DNA from: Dechloromonas aromatica (nom. nud.) | Lineage (GTDB): Bacteria; Pseudomonadota; Gammaproteobacteria; Burkholderiales; Rhodocyclaceae | DNA: 64,000 nt | Direction of reading: 5' to 3' | Assembly: GCA_017848965.1 (NCBI GenBank) | Contig: JAFIHA010000015.1 | Span: forward strand, 38,582-102,581 | In this document: piece after piece, positions 1 through 8,076 of the stretch | Layout: each line of letters starts with the position of its first letter | Numbering within the stretch: position 1 is the stretch's first letter | Position numbers and translations under genes: made by a program | The notes under the pieces: model-generated | Seen by the model: only the letters and a program-made list of their open reading frames with translations | Told to the model about the DNA's origin: nothing | The model's database searches: none

Positions 1-1
1 C

Positions 2-1339
2 CCGATGGTCAATACGTTGATCCTGAATTCCGCCTGGTCGGTGACGCACGCGATCTACGGCATGCAGCACGAGGCCAATTCGAGCGAGATCTACGGCAAG
101 ATGGAAAGCGCCGACATGCTCGCCGAGTTCCGCCAGGCCCGTAGCGCGCTCGGCAACCCGCACCCGCTGGTGGGCGACCCGGAAATCCCGACCCTGGTGG
201 ACCAGCAGGCAACGCTACGCCGCAGCAAGCCGCTGAATCTGGTGATCATCCTCGAGGAAAGCCTGGGCGCGACCTTCGTTCAGTCGCTCGGCGGCGTCCC
301 GGTGACGCCCAACCTGGAAAAGCTGAAGGAACAAGGCTGGTGGTTCGAGCAGCTCTACGCCACCGGCACCCGCTCGATCCGCGGCATCGAGGCGGTGACC
401 ACCGGCTTCCTGCCGACGCCGGCGCAAGCCGTCGTCAAGCTGTCGCTGGCCCAGCGCAATTTTGCGACGCTGGCTTCCATCCTCGGCCGCCACGGTTACG
501 AATCGGAGTTCATCTACGGCGGCGAAGCGCATTTCGACAACATGCGCGGCTTCTTCACCGGCAACGGTTTCACTCACATCACCGAACAGAAGGACTTCAA
601 GAACCCGAAGTTCGTCGCCGGCTGGGGCGTTTCCGACGAAGACCTGTTCGACAAGACGCACGAGCGCCTGAACGCCAAGCACGCCGAGGGCCAGCCCAGC
701 TTCACGCTGGTGTTCACCTCGACCAACCATTCGCCCTTCGACTTCCCCGACGGCCGTATCGAGCTTTACGAGCAACCCAGGGCGACCGACAACAACGCCG
801 TCAAATACACCGACCATGCCCTCGGCGAGTTCATCGCCAAGGCCAAGGCCAGTCCCTACTGGCAGGACACCCTGTTCGTCGTCGTCGCCGACCACGACAT
901 CCGCGTGCGTGGCGACAGCATGGTACCGGTCGAGCGCTTCCACATCCCCGGCCTGATCCTCGGCGCCGACCTCAAACCGAAGCGGGTGAAGACCGTCGCC
1001 AGCCAGATCGACCTGGCGCCGACGCTGCTCTCGCTGATGGGCGTCGACACCAAACACCCGATGCCGGGTCGCGACCTGACGCGCGAAGCCGACGACCTGC
1101 CTGGCCGGGCGATGATGCAGTACGAGCAGAATTACGGCTGGATGGAAGGCAACCAGGTCGTCGTCCTGCGCCCGGAAAAAACCCCGGCCTTCGCCCACTA
1201 TGACCGCCAGACAAAGCGCCTGAGCGCCGCCGAGGCGCCGCCCGCCGATGGCGACGCCCTAGCTAAACGGGCGCTGGCGCACGCGCTGCTGCCGGCCTGG
1301 CTGTACCGCGAACAGCGCTACCGGCTGCCCGAGAAATAA
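2..1339 (+). CDS. LTA synthase-like sulfatase (phosphoglycerol transferase family), 5' truncated
   Basis: This is the C-terminal catalytic part of an alkaline-phosphatase-superfamily protein of the LtaS/MdoB type. The window edge removes the N-terminus, which in this family carries several membrane helices; the ATG at position 5 is internal. Visible motifs are the metal-site start VIILEESLG, the likely catalytic Thr in YATGTRSIRG, STNHSPFDFP, and a C-terminal metal-ligand region VADHDIRVRGDSMVP. Such enzymes act outside the inner membrane, transferring or cleaving phospho- or sulfo-groups on envelope glycans. The exact substrate cannot be read here. Its 3' end overlaps the 3' end of the convergent cobC by 22 bp. 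Confidence 0.85.
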   Translation, partial: PMVNTLILNSAWSVTHAIYGMQHEANSSEIYGKMESADMLAEFRQARSALGNPHPLVGDPEIPTLVDQQATLRRSKPLNLVIILEESLGATFVQSLGGVPVTPNLEKLKEQGWWFEQLYATGTRSIRGIEAVTTGFLPTPAQAVVKLSLAQRNFATLASILGRHGYESEFIYGGEAHFDNMRGFFTGNGFTHITEQKDFKNPKFVAGWGVSDEDLFDKTHERLNAKHAEGQPSFTLVFTSTNHSPFDFPDGRIELYEQPRATDNNAVKYTDHALGEFIAKAKASPYWQDTLFVVVADHDIRVRGDSMVPVERFHIPGLILGADLKPKRVKTVASQIDLAPTLLSLMGVDTKHPMPGRDLTREADDLPGRAMMQYEQNYGWMEGNQVVVLRPEKTPAFAHYDRQTKRLSAAEAPPADGDALAKRALAHALLPAWLYREQRYRLPEK

Positions 1340-1851
1340 TTGAGTCGGGTCAGGCTGCCGTAGTCAGGCGCTGGCCGGCGCTGGGCTGCCGCCAGCGTTT
1401 CTCCGGCAGCCGCGGCGAGCAACACGCGGATCGCGCCGGCGTGGGTGACCAGCAGATGCGCTCCGGCCGGCAGTTCATCGACGAAGGCGAGCACGCGCCG
1501 CTGCAACTGGCGCGGCGCTTCGCCGCCGGGCGGCGCGTAGCCGTCAACGTCGGCGGCCCAGGCATCGAGTTCGGCGCGCGCGATGTCGTCCCACGGACGA
1601 CCTTCCCAGGCGCCGAAATCCAGTTCCATCAGCCGCGCATCGAGCCGCGGCGCCGGCTGCAGGGCTTCGGCCAGCGTCCGGCAGCGCTGCAGCGGGCTGC
1701 TCCAGAGCGGCAACCCCGGCGGCAGTTCGCGGCGCAGGCGGTCAACAATCGGCGCCGGATCTTCGGCCGCGACATCGAGCTGACCGTAACAGACGCCGGG
1801 CGCGATCAGCGGCCGCGGGTGGCGCACCAGGTACAGCGTCAGCGCGGCCAT
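1318..1851 (-). CDS. cobC: alpha-ribazole phosphatase, histidine phosphatase family
   Basis: A 177-residue phosphoglycerate-mutase-like phosphatase. The phosphohistidine motif is near the N-terminus (LVRHPRP, residues 8-14), the second catalytic His is in LVTHAGAIR (about 134-142), and MELDFGAWEG is typical of the family. Family role: removes the phosphate from alpha-ribazole-5'-phosphate or adenosylcobalamin-5'-phosphate in nucleotide-loop assembly. The start is the ATG overlapping the 3' end of cobS by 13 bp, so the gene is last in a cobT-cobS-cobC operon. The cobalamin function rests mainly on this context, since the fold alone would allow other phosphatases. Confidence 0.88.
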   Translation of the reverse strand: MAALTLYLVRHPRPLIAPGVCYGQLDVAAEDPAPIVDRLRRELPPGLPLWSSPLQRCRTLAEALQPAPRLDARLMELDFGAWEGRPWDDIARAELDAWAADVDGYAPPGGEAPRQLQRRVLAFVDELPAGAHLLVTHAGAIRVLLAAAAGETLAAAQRRPAPDYGSLTRLNYFSGSR

Positions 1852-2600
1852 TGCGCGAGCAGCCCGAGGTAGAAGGCAATTTCGGCGAGCTGTTGGGTGG
1901 CACCCAGGCAATCGCCGGTGTAGCCGCCCAGCCAGCGGTGGAACTTGGCCGCCAGCCAGGCCGTCGCCAGCAGCGCCAGCAGCAGGCCGGCCACCGCTTG
2001 CGGCCAAGGAAGGCAGAGTAACGGCGCCAGCGCGAACGCCAGGGCGAACAGCAGCGCCCCCCCAGTCAGGCGTTGGGCCAGCTGCCTGGCCTTGGACTGA
2101 TCGTCGTCGCGCGCGTAGTCCATGCTCGCCAGCAACAGCGTCGCGCAACCGCGCGACCAGGCATGGCCGGCGAGCAGCGCCGCCGGCACCAGCGCCGGAT
2201 CGAGCGCCGCCAGCAATACGAACTTGCCGGTCAGCCCCAGCCACAGCGCGACCACGCCGTAACTACCGACCCGCGAATCCTTCATGATTTCCAGGATGCG
2301 CGACTTCTCCCAGCCACCGCCGAGACCGTCGGCGGTGTCGGACAGGCCGTCCTCGTGGAAGGCGCCGGTGGCGTACAGCGTCGCCGCCATCGCCAGCAAC
2401 ACCGCCACCGGCTGCGGCCAGATCTGGAGCGCCGCCAGGTAGACCAACGCGGCGATGCCGCCGACGACCAGGCCGACCGCCGGCAGCCAGCGCGCCGAAT
2501 GCTGCAGTGCCTCGGCCGAATGACCAACCCAGGCCGGCACCGGCAGCCGGGTGAAGAAACGCAGGGCGCCGAGGAAGTAATCGAGCTCGCGGCGCAGCAT
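1839..2600 (-). CDS. cobS: adenosylcobinamide-GDP ribazoletransferase (cobalamin synthase)
   Basis: A 253-residue polytopic inner-membrane protein that joins adenosylcobinamide-GDP to alpha-ribazole (phosphate), the last condensation of cobalamin synthesis. The family motif with acidic Mg-binding residues is clear: FHEDGLSDTADGLGGG, followed by RILEIMKDSRVGSYG. FFTRLPVP at the N-terminus is also typical, and several hydrophobic helices follow. The start lies 2 nt after the cobT stop and the end overlaps cobC, so the three genes are translationally linked. The family usually runs to about 250 residues, so this copy is full length. Confidence 0.95.
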   Translation of the reverse strand: MLRRELDYFLGALRFFTRLPVPAWVGHSAEALQHSARWLPAVGLVVGGIAALVYLAALQIWPQPVAVLLAMAATLYATGAFHEDGLSDTADGLGGGWEKSRILEIMKDSRVGSYGVVALWLGLTGKFVLLAALDPALVPAALLAGHAWSRGCATLLLASMDYARDDDQSKARQLAQRLTGGALLFALAFALAPLLCLPWPQAVAGLLLALLATAWLAAKFHRWLGGYTGDCLGATQQLAEIAFYLGLLAQWPR

Positions 2601-2602
2601 GG

Positions 2603-3646
2603 CTAACCGGCGACGCCGGCCGACTCGAAACTGGCCATTTCGTTGAGGAAGGCGACCGCCGCCTGGACCAGCGGAAAAGCCAGCGCGGCGCCGGTACCTT
2701 CGCCCAGGCGCAGGCCCAGGTCGAGCAGTGGCTCGGCCTGCAAGGCCTGCAACTGGGCACGGTGGCCGGGCTCGGCCGAATGGTGGCAGAAGACGCAGTA
2801 GTCGAGCAAGGCCGGTTCGAGGCGCGCGGCGACCAGCGCCGCCGCGCCGACGATGAAGCCGTCGATGAGCAGCACCATCTTCGCTTCCGCCGCCGCCAGC
2901 ATGGCGCCGGCCATGGTCGCCATCTCGAAGCCGCCGAACTCGGCGAGCACGGCAAAGGGGTCGTCGTCGCCGCCTGCGGCGCGATAGCGGGTCAGCGCCT
3001 GCTCCAGCAGCGCCTGCTTGCGCGCCAGCCCCGCGTCGTCGAGGCCGGTGCCGCGCCCGACGCAATCGGCCAGCGGCACGCCGGTCAGGCAGTGGGTGAT
3101 CAAGGACGCCGAGGCGGTGTTGCCAATGCCCATCTCGCCGAAACCGACCACCTGGCAGCCCGCGGCCGCCAGCCCGAAGACCACGCCGGCGCCCTGCTCG
3201 ATCGCCTGCGCGCATTGCGCCGCCGTCATCGCCGGGGTTTCCAGGTAATTGGCCGTGCCCGGCGCCACCTTGAGATCGATCAGGCCTTCACGCGGGCCGC
3301 CGAAATCGTGCGCCACGCCGGCATCGACCACCGCCAGGCCGAGACCGTTCTGGCGCGCAAAGACGTTGATCGCCGCGCCGCCGGCGAGGAAGTTCTCGAC
3401 CATCTGCCAGGTCACGTCCTGCGGATAGGCCGAGACGCCGGCCCTGGCGGCGCCGTGATCGCCGGCGAAGACCAGCATCTGCGGCCGCTCGAGCGACGGC
3501 GTCAGCGTCTGCTGGATCAGGCCGATGCGTACCGCAAGCGACTCCAGTTGCCCGAGCGAGCCGGGCGGCTTGGTCTTGCGGTCGACCTTGTGTCTGAGCG
3601 AATTTTCAATGCCCCGGTCGGGGGCGACGATTGCGAAGGAATGCAT
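2603..3646 (-). CDS. cobT: nicotinate-nucleotide--dimethylbenzimidazole phosphoribosyltransferase
   Basis: A 347-residue CobT that makes alpha-ribazole-5'-phosphate from dimethylbenzimidazole and nicotinate mononucleotide. Hallmarks are [12 protein letters not shown] near the N-terminus, FAGDHGAA, the [12 protein letters not shown] loop and the catalytic Glu in [15 protein letters not shown]. The start is the ATG preceded by TTTTGGAGAATCGG, a good ribosome-binding site; a longer frame upstream lacks a comparable site. It is the first gene of the cobT-cobS-cobC operon and lies directly behind a cobalamin riboswitch on the same strand, so vitamin B12 should repress it. Its substrate is made by BluB, encoded at 17018. 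Confidence 0.96.
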   Translation of the reverse strand: MHSFAIVAPDRGIENSLRHKVDRKTKPPGSLGQLESLAVRIGLIQQTLTPSLERPQMLVFAGDHGAARAGVSAYPQDVTWQMVENFLAGGAAINVFARQNGLGLAVVDAGVAHDFGGPREGLIDLKVAPGTANYLETPAMTAAQCAQAIEQGAGVVFGLAAAGCQVVGFGEMGIGNTASASLITHCLTGVPLADCVGRGTGLDDAGLARKQALLEQALTRYRAAGGDDDPFAVLAEFGGFEMATMAGAMLAAAEAKMVLLIDGFIVGAAALVAARLEPALLDYCVFCHHSAEPGHRAQLQALQAEPLLDLGLRLGEGTGAALAFPLVQAAVAFLNEMASFESAGVAG

Positions 3647-3731
3647 CCGATTCTCCAAAAGCGAAAGGGCCTCGTGCCCGCATCGTCCAGACGCGAACAC
3701 GAAGCCCTGTCCACAGGCTTTCTGTTTTTCC

Positions 3732-3895
3732 GTCCGACAGGTCTTCTGGCTCCCGGATCGTCCCCCTGACCGCCCCTTCCCGGAGCGTCTGTTTCCGCTC
3801 GTAGTGGCTTATTGCGATGGGGTCCCCGGTTACAGCGGCGGGCCCGCCCCGGAATTGAGTTGTCTCGCACCGGGTTCCGTTTTGTCGAACGCGGC
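3732..3895 (-). ncRNA. cobalamin riboswitch upstream of cobT
   Basis: Read on the minus strand the leader shows the B12-box architecture in order: GAACCCGGTGCGAGAC, then CGGGCCCGCCGCTGTAACC (the conserved CCGCNNCTGTAA core), GCCACTA, CGGGAAGG, and the terminal GAGCCAGAAGACCTGTC. The aptamer ends about 85 nt before the cobT ATG. This matches the Rfam-type cobalamin aptamer by motif order; boundaries are approximate. Control could act on the cobT ribosome-binding site or by termination, but no clear U-tract terminator is seen between aptamer and gene, which favours translational control (inference). Confidence 0.93.
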
Positions 3896-3913
3896 GATTA
3901 TACCCGCGCCACG

Positions 3914-5485
3914 CTAGCCGACGACCAGCGACGGCGCCATGCGGGCGAGGATCTCCCGCGCCGGCAAGCGGATTTCGGGCGCCACATCGTTGAGCAGCTC
4001 GGCGTTGCCGGCCACCGCCGCCACCAGGGCGGCACGCACCGGCTGCAGGGACTCGCCAATGCCGGACGCGTCCAGCTCGGCCAGGACGCGCTCGCCGACC
4101 TGCAATTCCACGGCAGATGGCAGCATGGCCACGATTTCCCGCAAATACGCCGGAGCCGCAGCGACTTGCTCTTGCTGCGCGGCGAACAATCGACGGATTT
4201 CGCCCATCAGTTCATCCGCCGTAGCAATGTGCGCCGCTTGAGACGGCGCCGGCTCGGCGCAGCGCAGCGCATCCGGAACGACGCCCGGATCGAGGCTGAA
4301 GTAGGCATGCAGAAATCCGACCAGCCGCATCAACCTGCGCCGCGCACGTCGACCAGCGCGCATCAGATACCAGATGTTGAAGAAACGTTCGGCGACCTGG
4401 AAAGCCATGCGCTTACCCTGCCCAGCCTTGACCTTTTCAACGATGCCAGCTTGCGCCAGACGATCGAGCTGGGCCGAGGCCTGGTTGACACTCCAGCCCA
4501 GGGCATCGGCAAGCTGACGGGCACTCATCGGGTTCCAGTGCACGGCCAGCTTGTCGAGCAGCAGTTGCGCCTGTGCTGGCATTTCGTCGAAACGAGCCTT
4601 GTACTGGGGCGTCACTTCATCGAGCAGACTCTCGAGATCGGCGCACACATCGCTGTCGAATCCCTTCGACAACACGCCGTAGACCAGCACGGCGAGACGC
4701 GGGTTGCCGCCAGTCAGCGTATGCAGCACGCGCATGCGCCCGACATCCTCCTGGACTCGCCTGATCAGCGCTTCGGCACCGTGCCGGCGAGCGAGGTTGA
4801 CGATGATCTCGCGCATTTCGTCTTCGCTGAGACCACGTAGTTCGTCGATGCGGAAGAAATCATAGAAAGCGCGGCCGTAGTCGTAGCTGGCTTCCAGTGC
4901 CCGGCTGCTGGCGCCGATCAGCATCAGTCGCGGATATTCCTGCAGGGCTTCGCGCAAGGCCCAATCCTTGTCCTTGAGGCGATCGAGAATCAAGTCGATG
5001 TTGTCGACGAGCAGGATCAGCCGGCGCCCCAGCTTTTCCGCGATACGCAACAAGGTTTGCAGGGCTCCTTCGCCATCCTTGCGGTCGAGACGCTCGACTT
5101 CTGCATCGATGGCGTTCATTTCGGCAGTGCGACCGTGGCTTTCCAGGTAATCGCCCAGGGCGTCGAGGCAGTTGAGCCAGAAATCGGCCAGACTGCCGAC
5201 GTTGTACTGTTCTTCCGGGAAAACCAGGGGTATCCAGGCGGCGGCGAGTTCCTCGTCGTCATCGACGGCAATCGCCAGGCGGCGCAGCAGGGTGGATTTG
5301 CCCATGCCGCGTTGGCCGAGAATCAGCCGGTGTTGGGGGCGGGTACCCGGCTTCTCGCGACGAAAATCGTCGATGAACCGGGCGAGCAGTTTCGGGCGGG
5401 CGACGTAGTAGGTGCGCACCTCGTCGCGGCTCCACAGCGCCGGGTTATAGAGGGCGGAACGTTTCAGGGCGGTATCCAGACTCAT
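3914..5485 (-). CDS. Orc1/Cdc6-like P-loop ATPase with winged helix, second gene of an ATPase pair
   Basis: A 523-residue AAA-type ATPase. Walker A is GQRGMGKS (residues 57-64). Walker B is LLVDNID (about 158-164), with Asn where the catalytic Glu usually sits. A sensor-like LIGASSR and an arginine-rich lid follow. Around residues 330-390 there is a winged-helix segment (MSARQLADALGWSVNQASAQL), then an Arg-rich stretch and a helical C-terminal domain I do not recognise. The start is the ATG that overlaps the TGA of the upstream ATPase (ATGA), which implies translational coupling; a longer start 36 nt upstream would sit inside that gene. Function is unknown: the architecture suggests an NTP-dependent switch, possibly DNA binding. 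It sits inside the cobalamin cluster without an obvious metabolic link. Confidence 0.8.
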   Translation of the reverse strand: MSLDTALKRSALYNPALWSRDEVRTYYVARPKLLARFIDDFRREKPGTRPQHRLILGQRGMGKSTLLRRLAIAVDDDEELAAAWIPLVFPEEQYNVGSLADFWLNCLDALGDYLESHGRTAEMNAIDAEVERLDRKDGEGALQTLLRIAEKLGRRLILLVDNIDLILDRLKDKDWALREALQEYPRLMLIGASSRALEASYDYGRAFYDFFRIDELRGLSEDEMREIIVNLARRHGAEALIRRVQEDVGRMRVLHTLTGGNPRLAVLVYGVLSKGFDSDVCADLESLLDEVTPQYKARFDEMPAQAQLLLDKLAVHWNPMSARQLADALGWSVNQASAQLDRLAQAGIVEKVKAGQGKRMAFQVAERFFNIWYLMRAGRRARRRLMRLVGFLHAYFSLDPGVVPDALRCAEPAPSQAAHIATADELMGEIRRLFAAQQEQVAAAPAYLREIVAMLPSAVELQVGERVLAELDASGIGESLQPVRAALVAAVAGNAELLNDVAPEIRLPAREILARMAPSLVVG

Positions 5486-6645
5486 GCTGCCAACCTCCGT
5501 TGCCAGAAAACGCGCAGCCATTCCAGCCTGAAAGCGTAGCGTCCCTCCCGTTCAATCAGGTAGCCATCACTGGTCAGCACTTCGAGCAGGTAGTTGAGCG
5601 TCTTGTCGCGTGCCGCCGGATCGCCGATGACGGCTGCCATCGCCTGCTCCAGGTTGTCTCGGGTGTTGCCTGCGCTCGATCGGCAGATTTGGGTCAAAAT
5701 CCTTGCCGCATGCCCCGCTTCTGGCTGGCCAAGCTCCTCGTCCAGTCGCTGGCGCCAGTAGTCGAAGTGATTTCGATAACCCATGCCCAGCAGTTTCTCG
5801 AACACCCGCTCGACCATTGCCGCATCCGGCGTTCTACCGCTTTCCACGCATTCTTCGCGCAAGTGTTCGAACATCAGTTGCAGGTAGTAAGGTACCGGCC
5901 AGCCTACCCGCCGGACGATGACTGCACGCAAACCTTCGTCAAGATCGATGGCGTAGCTCCTGGCAAGTTCACCTAAAAAGCGAAGAGCGCTTTCCTCGCT
6001 GAATGCATCAAGCGGAAAAGGCTCAAGGTCGTTGATCGTATCGCTCAGGCCCAACCGGGCGGCGAGCGTGTCCAGACCGATGGAACCGGCAAGCAACCAT
6101 TTGATCCGCCGGTAGTGGGTTTGCCGCAGATCGCGCAGCCAATAGAGAAAGGCCCGCGCCCGACGACGACCGTCATCGCCCTGTTGCAGCAGGTTGATGA
6201 TGAAGACGGGAAGTTCATCGACACACACCAGCCAGTCGTCGCCGCCATCCGCCAGTGCCTTGCCCAGTTCCTCGCCGGCCTCGCGCCAGCTTTCGGGCCG
6301 AGCTTCGTGCCAATCGATACCCAATGCCCCCAACTTGACGCTTTTGATCTTGTCGAACAAGGCCTTCCGCCGCTGTTCGATGGTGTGCTCGGTCGCCAGT
6401 GCCTTGAACAATTCGCGGATGCAGTCGCTCTCGTTTTCACACTTGGCAAAACTGCAATGTACGGCGTAGCGCCCATGCTGCCGGGCAGTGGCACACAAGC
6501 GCAGGATCAGCGAAGTCTTGCCGATGCGCCGTGGCGCAAGCATCAGCAGGTGGCTCCCCGCCAGCTTGCGCCAGGCGCGCGCCTGCTCCTGCTCACGGTC
6601 GAAAAAGTCCTCACCTTCCACCGGATTACCGACACTGATTTTCAT
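5482..6645 (-). CDS. archaeal-type AAA ATPase, first gene of an ATPase pair
   Basis: A 387-residue P-loop ATPase of the type that begins with a short motif followed by a Walker A. GNPVEGEDFFDREQE (residues 6-20) is followed by LAPRRIGKTSL (Walker A, about 37-46) and LVCVDELP (Walker B Asp143-Glu144). A sensor-type WLLAGSIGLD and a helical/winged C-terminal part (NTRDNLEQAM, GYLIEREGRYAF) follow. The ATG at 6645 is favoured over one 69 nt upstream because homologous families begin near this motif and the extra N-terminus reads through the promoter palindrome. The next gene is a second ATPase overlapping by 4 bp. No nuclease, protease or membrane partner is adjacent. Biological role unknown. 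Confidence 0.8.
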   Translation of the reverse strand: MKISVGNPVEGEDFFDREQEQARAWRKLAGSHLLMLAPRRIGKTSLILRLCATARQHGRYAVHCSFAKCENESDCIRELFKALATEHTIEQRRKALFDKIKSVKLGALGIDWHEARPESWREAGEELGKALADGGDDWLVCVDELPVFIINLLQQGDDGRRRARAFLYWLRDLRQTHYRRIKWLLAGSIGLDTLAARLGLSDTINDLEPFPLDAFSEESALRFLGELARSYAIDLDEGLRAVIVRRVGWPVPYYLQLMFEHLREECVESGRTPDAAMVERVFEKLLGMGYRNHFDYWRQRLDEELGQPEAGHAARILTQICRSSAGNTRDNLEQAMAAVIGDPAARDKTLNYLLEVLTSDGYLIEREGRYAFRLEWLRVFWQRRLAA

Positions 6646-6654
6646 CGCCGTCTC

Positions 6655-6686
6655 ACAACAGAAATTTTGTACAATTATTTTGTTGT
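6655..6686. promoter_or_regulatory. 32-bp imperfect palindrome over the promoter of the ATPase pair
   Basis: Two 16-nt halves, ACAACAGAAATTTTGT and ACAATTATTTTGTTGT, are inverted repeats of each other with 12 of 16 positions matching. The region is strikingly AT-rich compared with its surroundings. On the minus strand a promoter-like pair, TTTACA (6705-6700) and CAAAAT (6682-6677), has a 17-nt spacer. The -10 falls inside the palindrome, which is the layout expected for a repressor-controlled start about 25-30 nt before the ATPase ATG. The binding protein is not identified; the ATPase with the winged helix is one candidate (inference). The same 106-bp gap also feeds the divergent cobU. Confidence 0.55.
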
Positions 6687-6751
6687 AAAAATTTTTTGCT
6701 GTAAAGCTATTCACTGCTCAAACCTTCACTAAAAACAAGGGAGACGCCACA

Positions 6752-7312
6752 ATGCCGGCCATGGCAAAAAGAACCTTGATCCTCGGCGGCGCCCGTTCGG
6801 GCAAGAGCCGCCACGCCGAACAAATCGCCGCCGCATCCGGCCAGCGGGTCGTCTACGTCGCCACCGCCGAGTCGCGCGATGGCGAGATGGTGCGCCGCAT
6901 CGCCCACCACCGCGCACGCCGCCCGGCCGACTGGGGCTGCGTCGAGGAACCGCTCTATCTGGCTACCCGCCTGCGCGAACTGGCGGCGCCCGACTCCTGC
7001 CTCCTGGTCGATTGCCTGACGCTGTGGCTGTCCAACCTGCTCTTCGCCGGCCGCGCTGCGGCGCAGGCGGAAACCGGCGAAGCCATTTCCTGCCCGCTGT
7101 TCGCCGGAGAAACGGCGGCGCTGGTCGAAACGCTGCCGCAGCTACCCGGGCAGGTCATTCTGGTCTCCAACGAGGTCGGCTGGGGCATCGTGCCGATGCA
7201 TCCGGTCTCGCGCCTGTTTGCCGACGAACAGGGCCGGCTCAACCAGCGTGTCGCGGCGGTCTGCGAGCGGGTTACGCTGGTCGCCGCCGGCCTGCCGCTG
7301 ACGCTGAAATAG
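6752..7312 (+). CDS. cobU: bifunctional adenosylcobinamide kinase / guanylyltransferase
   Basis: A 186-residue CobU/CobP that phosphorylates adenosylcobinamide and then adds GMP, giving the substrate of CobS. The P-loop is LILGGARSGKSRHAE (about residues 9-23). The usual VYVATAE, RIAHHRARRP with the guanylylated His region, LLVDCLTLWLSNLL and VSNEVGWGIVP all follow. An AAGGGAG ribosome-binding site lies 8 nt before the ATG at 6752; a second ATG nine bases on is possible. The stop abuts the stop of the convergent methyltransferase. It is separated from cobT-cobS-cobC by the ATPase pair, suggesting an insertion between once-adjacent cob genes (inference). Confidence 0.95.
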   Translation: MPAMAKRTLILGGARSGKSRHAEQIAAASGQRVVYVATAESRDGEMVRRIAHHRARRPADWGCVEEPLYLATRLRELAAPDSCLLVDCLTLWLSNLLFAGRAAAQAETGEAISCPLFAGETAALVETLPQLPGQVILVSNEVGWGIVPMHPVSRLFADEQGRLNQRVAAVCERVTLVAAGLPLTLK

Positions 7313-7984
7313 TCAGCCGCGCTTGCGCAACGTATAAACCCGCCACATCGCGTAGCCGGGCAGAAAATCCCGATGGCCGACGATGTCGAAGCCGGCCTCA
7401 GCGAACTCCGCCTCAATGACGCGGCGCGGCACGACGAAGCGGTTGTTGTTGACCTGCCGCCGCGCTTCCAGCCGGGCCCGCCGCCAGGCCTTGAAATTGC
7501 CGTCCACCCAAAGCGAAAGGACGACGCTTTCACAGGAAACTCGGTGAAATTCGCGCAGCATCGCCAGCCGGTGCGCCGGTTCGGCGATATGGTGCAGCAG
7601 GCGCATGCTGAACACGCAGTCAACAGCGCCGTCGCCCAGATCGATGGCGAAGGCCGAGGTCTGGAAGGCCTCGACGCCGGCAACGATCTCCGGCGCCTGC
7701 GTGGCCTGGGCCACGGCAATCATGTCGGCCGAGTTGTCGGCGGCGAGGATGCGACGCTCGCTCCGTTCCGCCAGCATCGGCCAGAAGCGCCCGGCGCCGC
7801 AGGGCAGATCAAGCACGCTGGCCGGGTCTCCAGCCATGGCCAGCGCCGCCCGCGCGATCCGCTGCTCGCGCCAGTCGGAAAGACGGCGCATCGGGCCAGC
7901 CCGATGCTTGTCGAAATACTGCTGGGCGTGCTTTCGGTCGTACTTGCGGGAGAACTCGAGTTCGATCGGTCCTGCTTGGCTCAT
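7313..7984 (-). CDS. class I SAM-dependent methyltransferase
   Basis: A 223-residue Rossmann-fold methyltransferase. Motif I is VLDLPCGAGRF (about residues 57-67), followed by ILAADNSADM (acidic loop) and a motif-IV-like VDCVFSMRLLHHI; VSCESVVLSLW marks a later strand. This resembles the ubiquinone/menaquinone type of small-molecule methyltransferase. The substrate cannot be deduced. It is flanked by cobU (convergent, end to end) and cobQ but does not resemble the corrin-ring methyltransferases, so a role in cobalamin synthesis is not supported. Confidence 0.75.
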   Translation of the reverse strand: MSQAGPIELEFSRKYDRKHAQQYFDKHRAGPMRRLSDWREQRIARAALAMAGDPASVLDLPCGAGRFWPMLAERSERRILAADNSADMIAVAQATQAPEIVAGVEAFQTSAFAIDLGDGAVDCVFSMRLLHHIAEPAHRLAMLREFHRVSCESVVLSLWVDGNFKAWRRARLEARRQVNNNRFVVPRRVIEAEFAEAGFDIVGHRDFLPGYAMWRVYTLRKRG

Positions 7985-8076
7985 GGAGGATATCCGGGTA
8001 TCTGCGAACCCGGATACTAGAGGCCTCCCCCTTAACCAAACATGAACGAATCTCGACAGATTGCTACCGGATGTTT

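Noticed and set aside
5-7. True start of the first gene at the ATG at position 5
   Set aside because: The family has an N-terminal membrane domain that is missing here, and the frame is open to the window edge.
3914-6645. Tn7-like transposition regulators (TnsC-type ATPases)
   Set aside because: No transposase, TniQ or terminal repeats are adjacent, and the domain layout differs.
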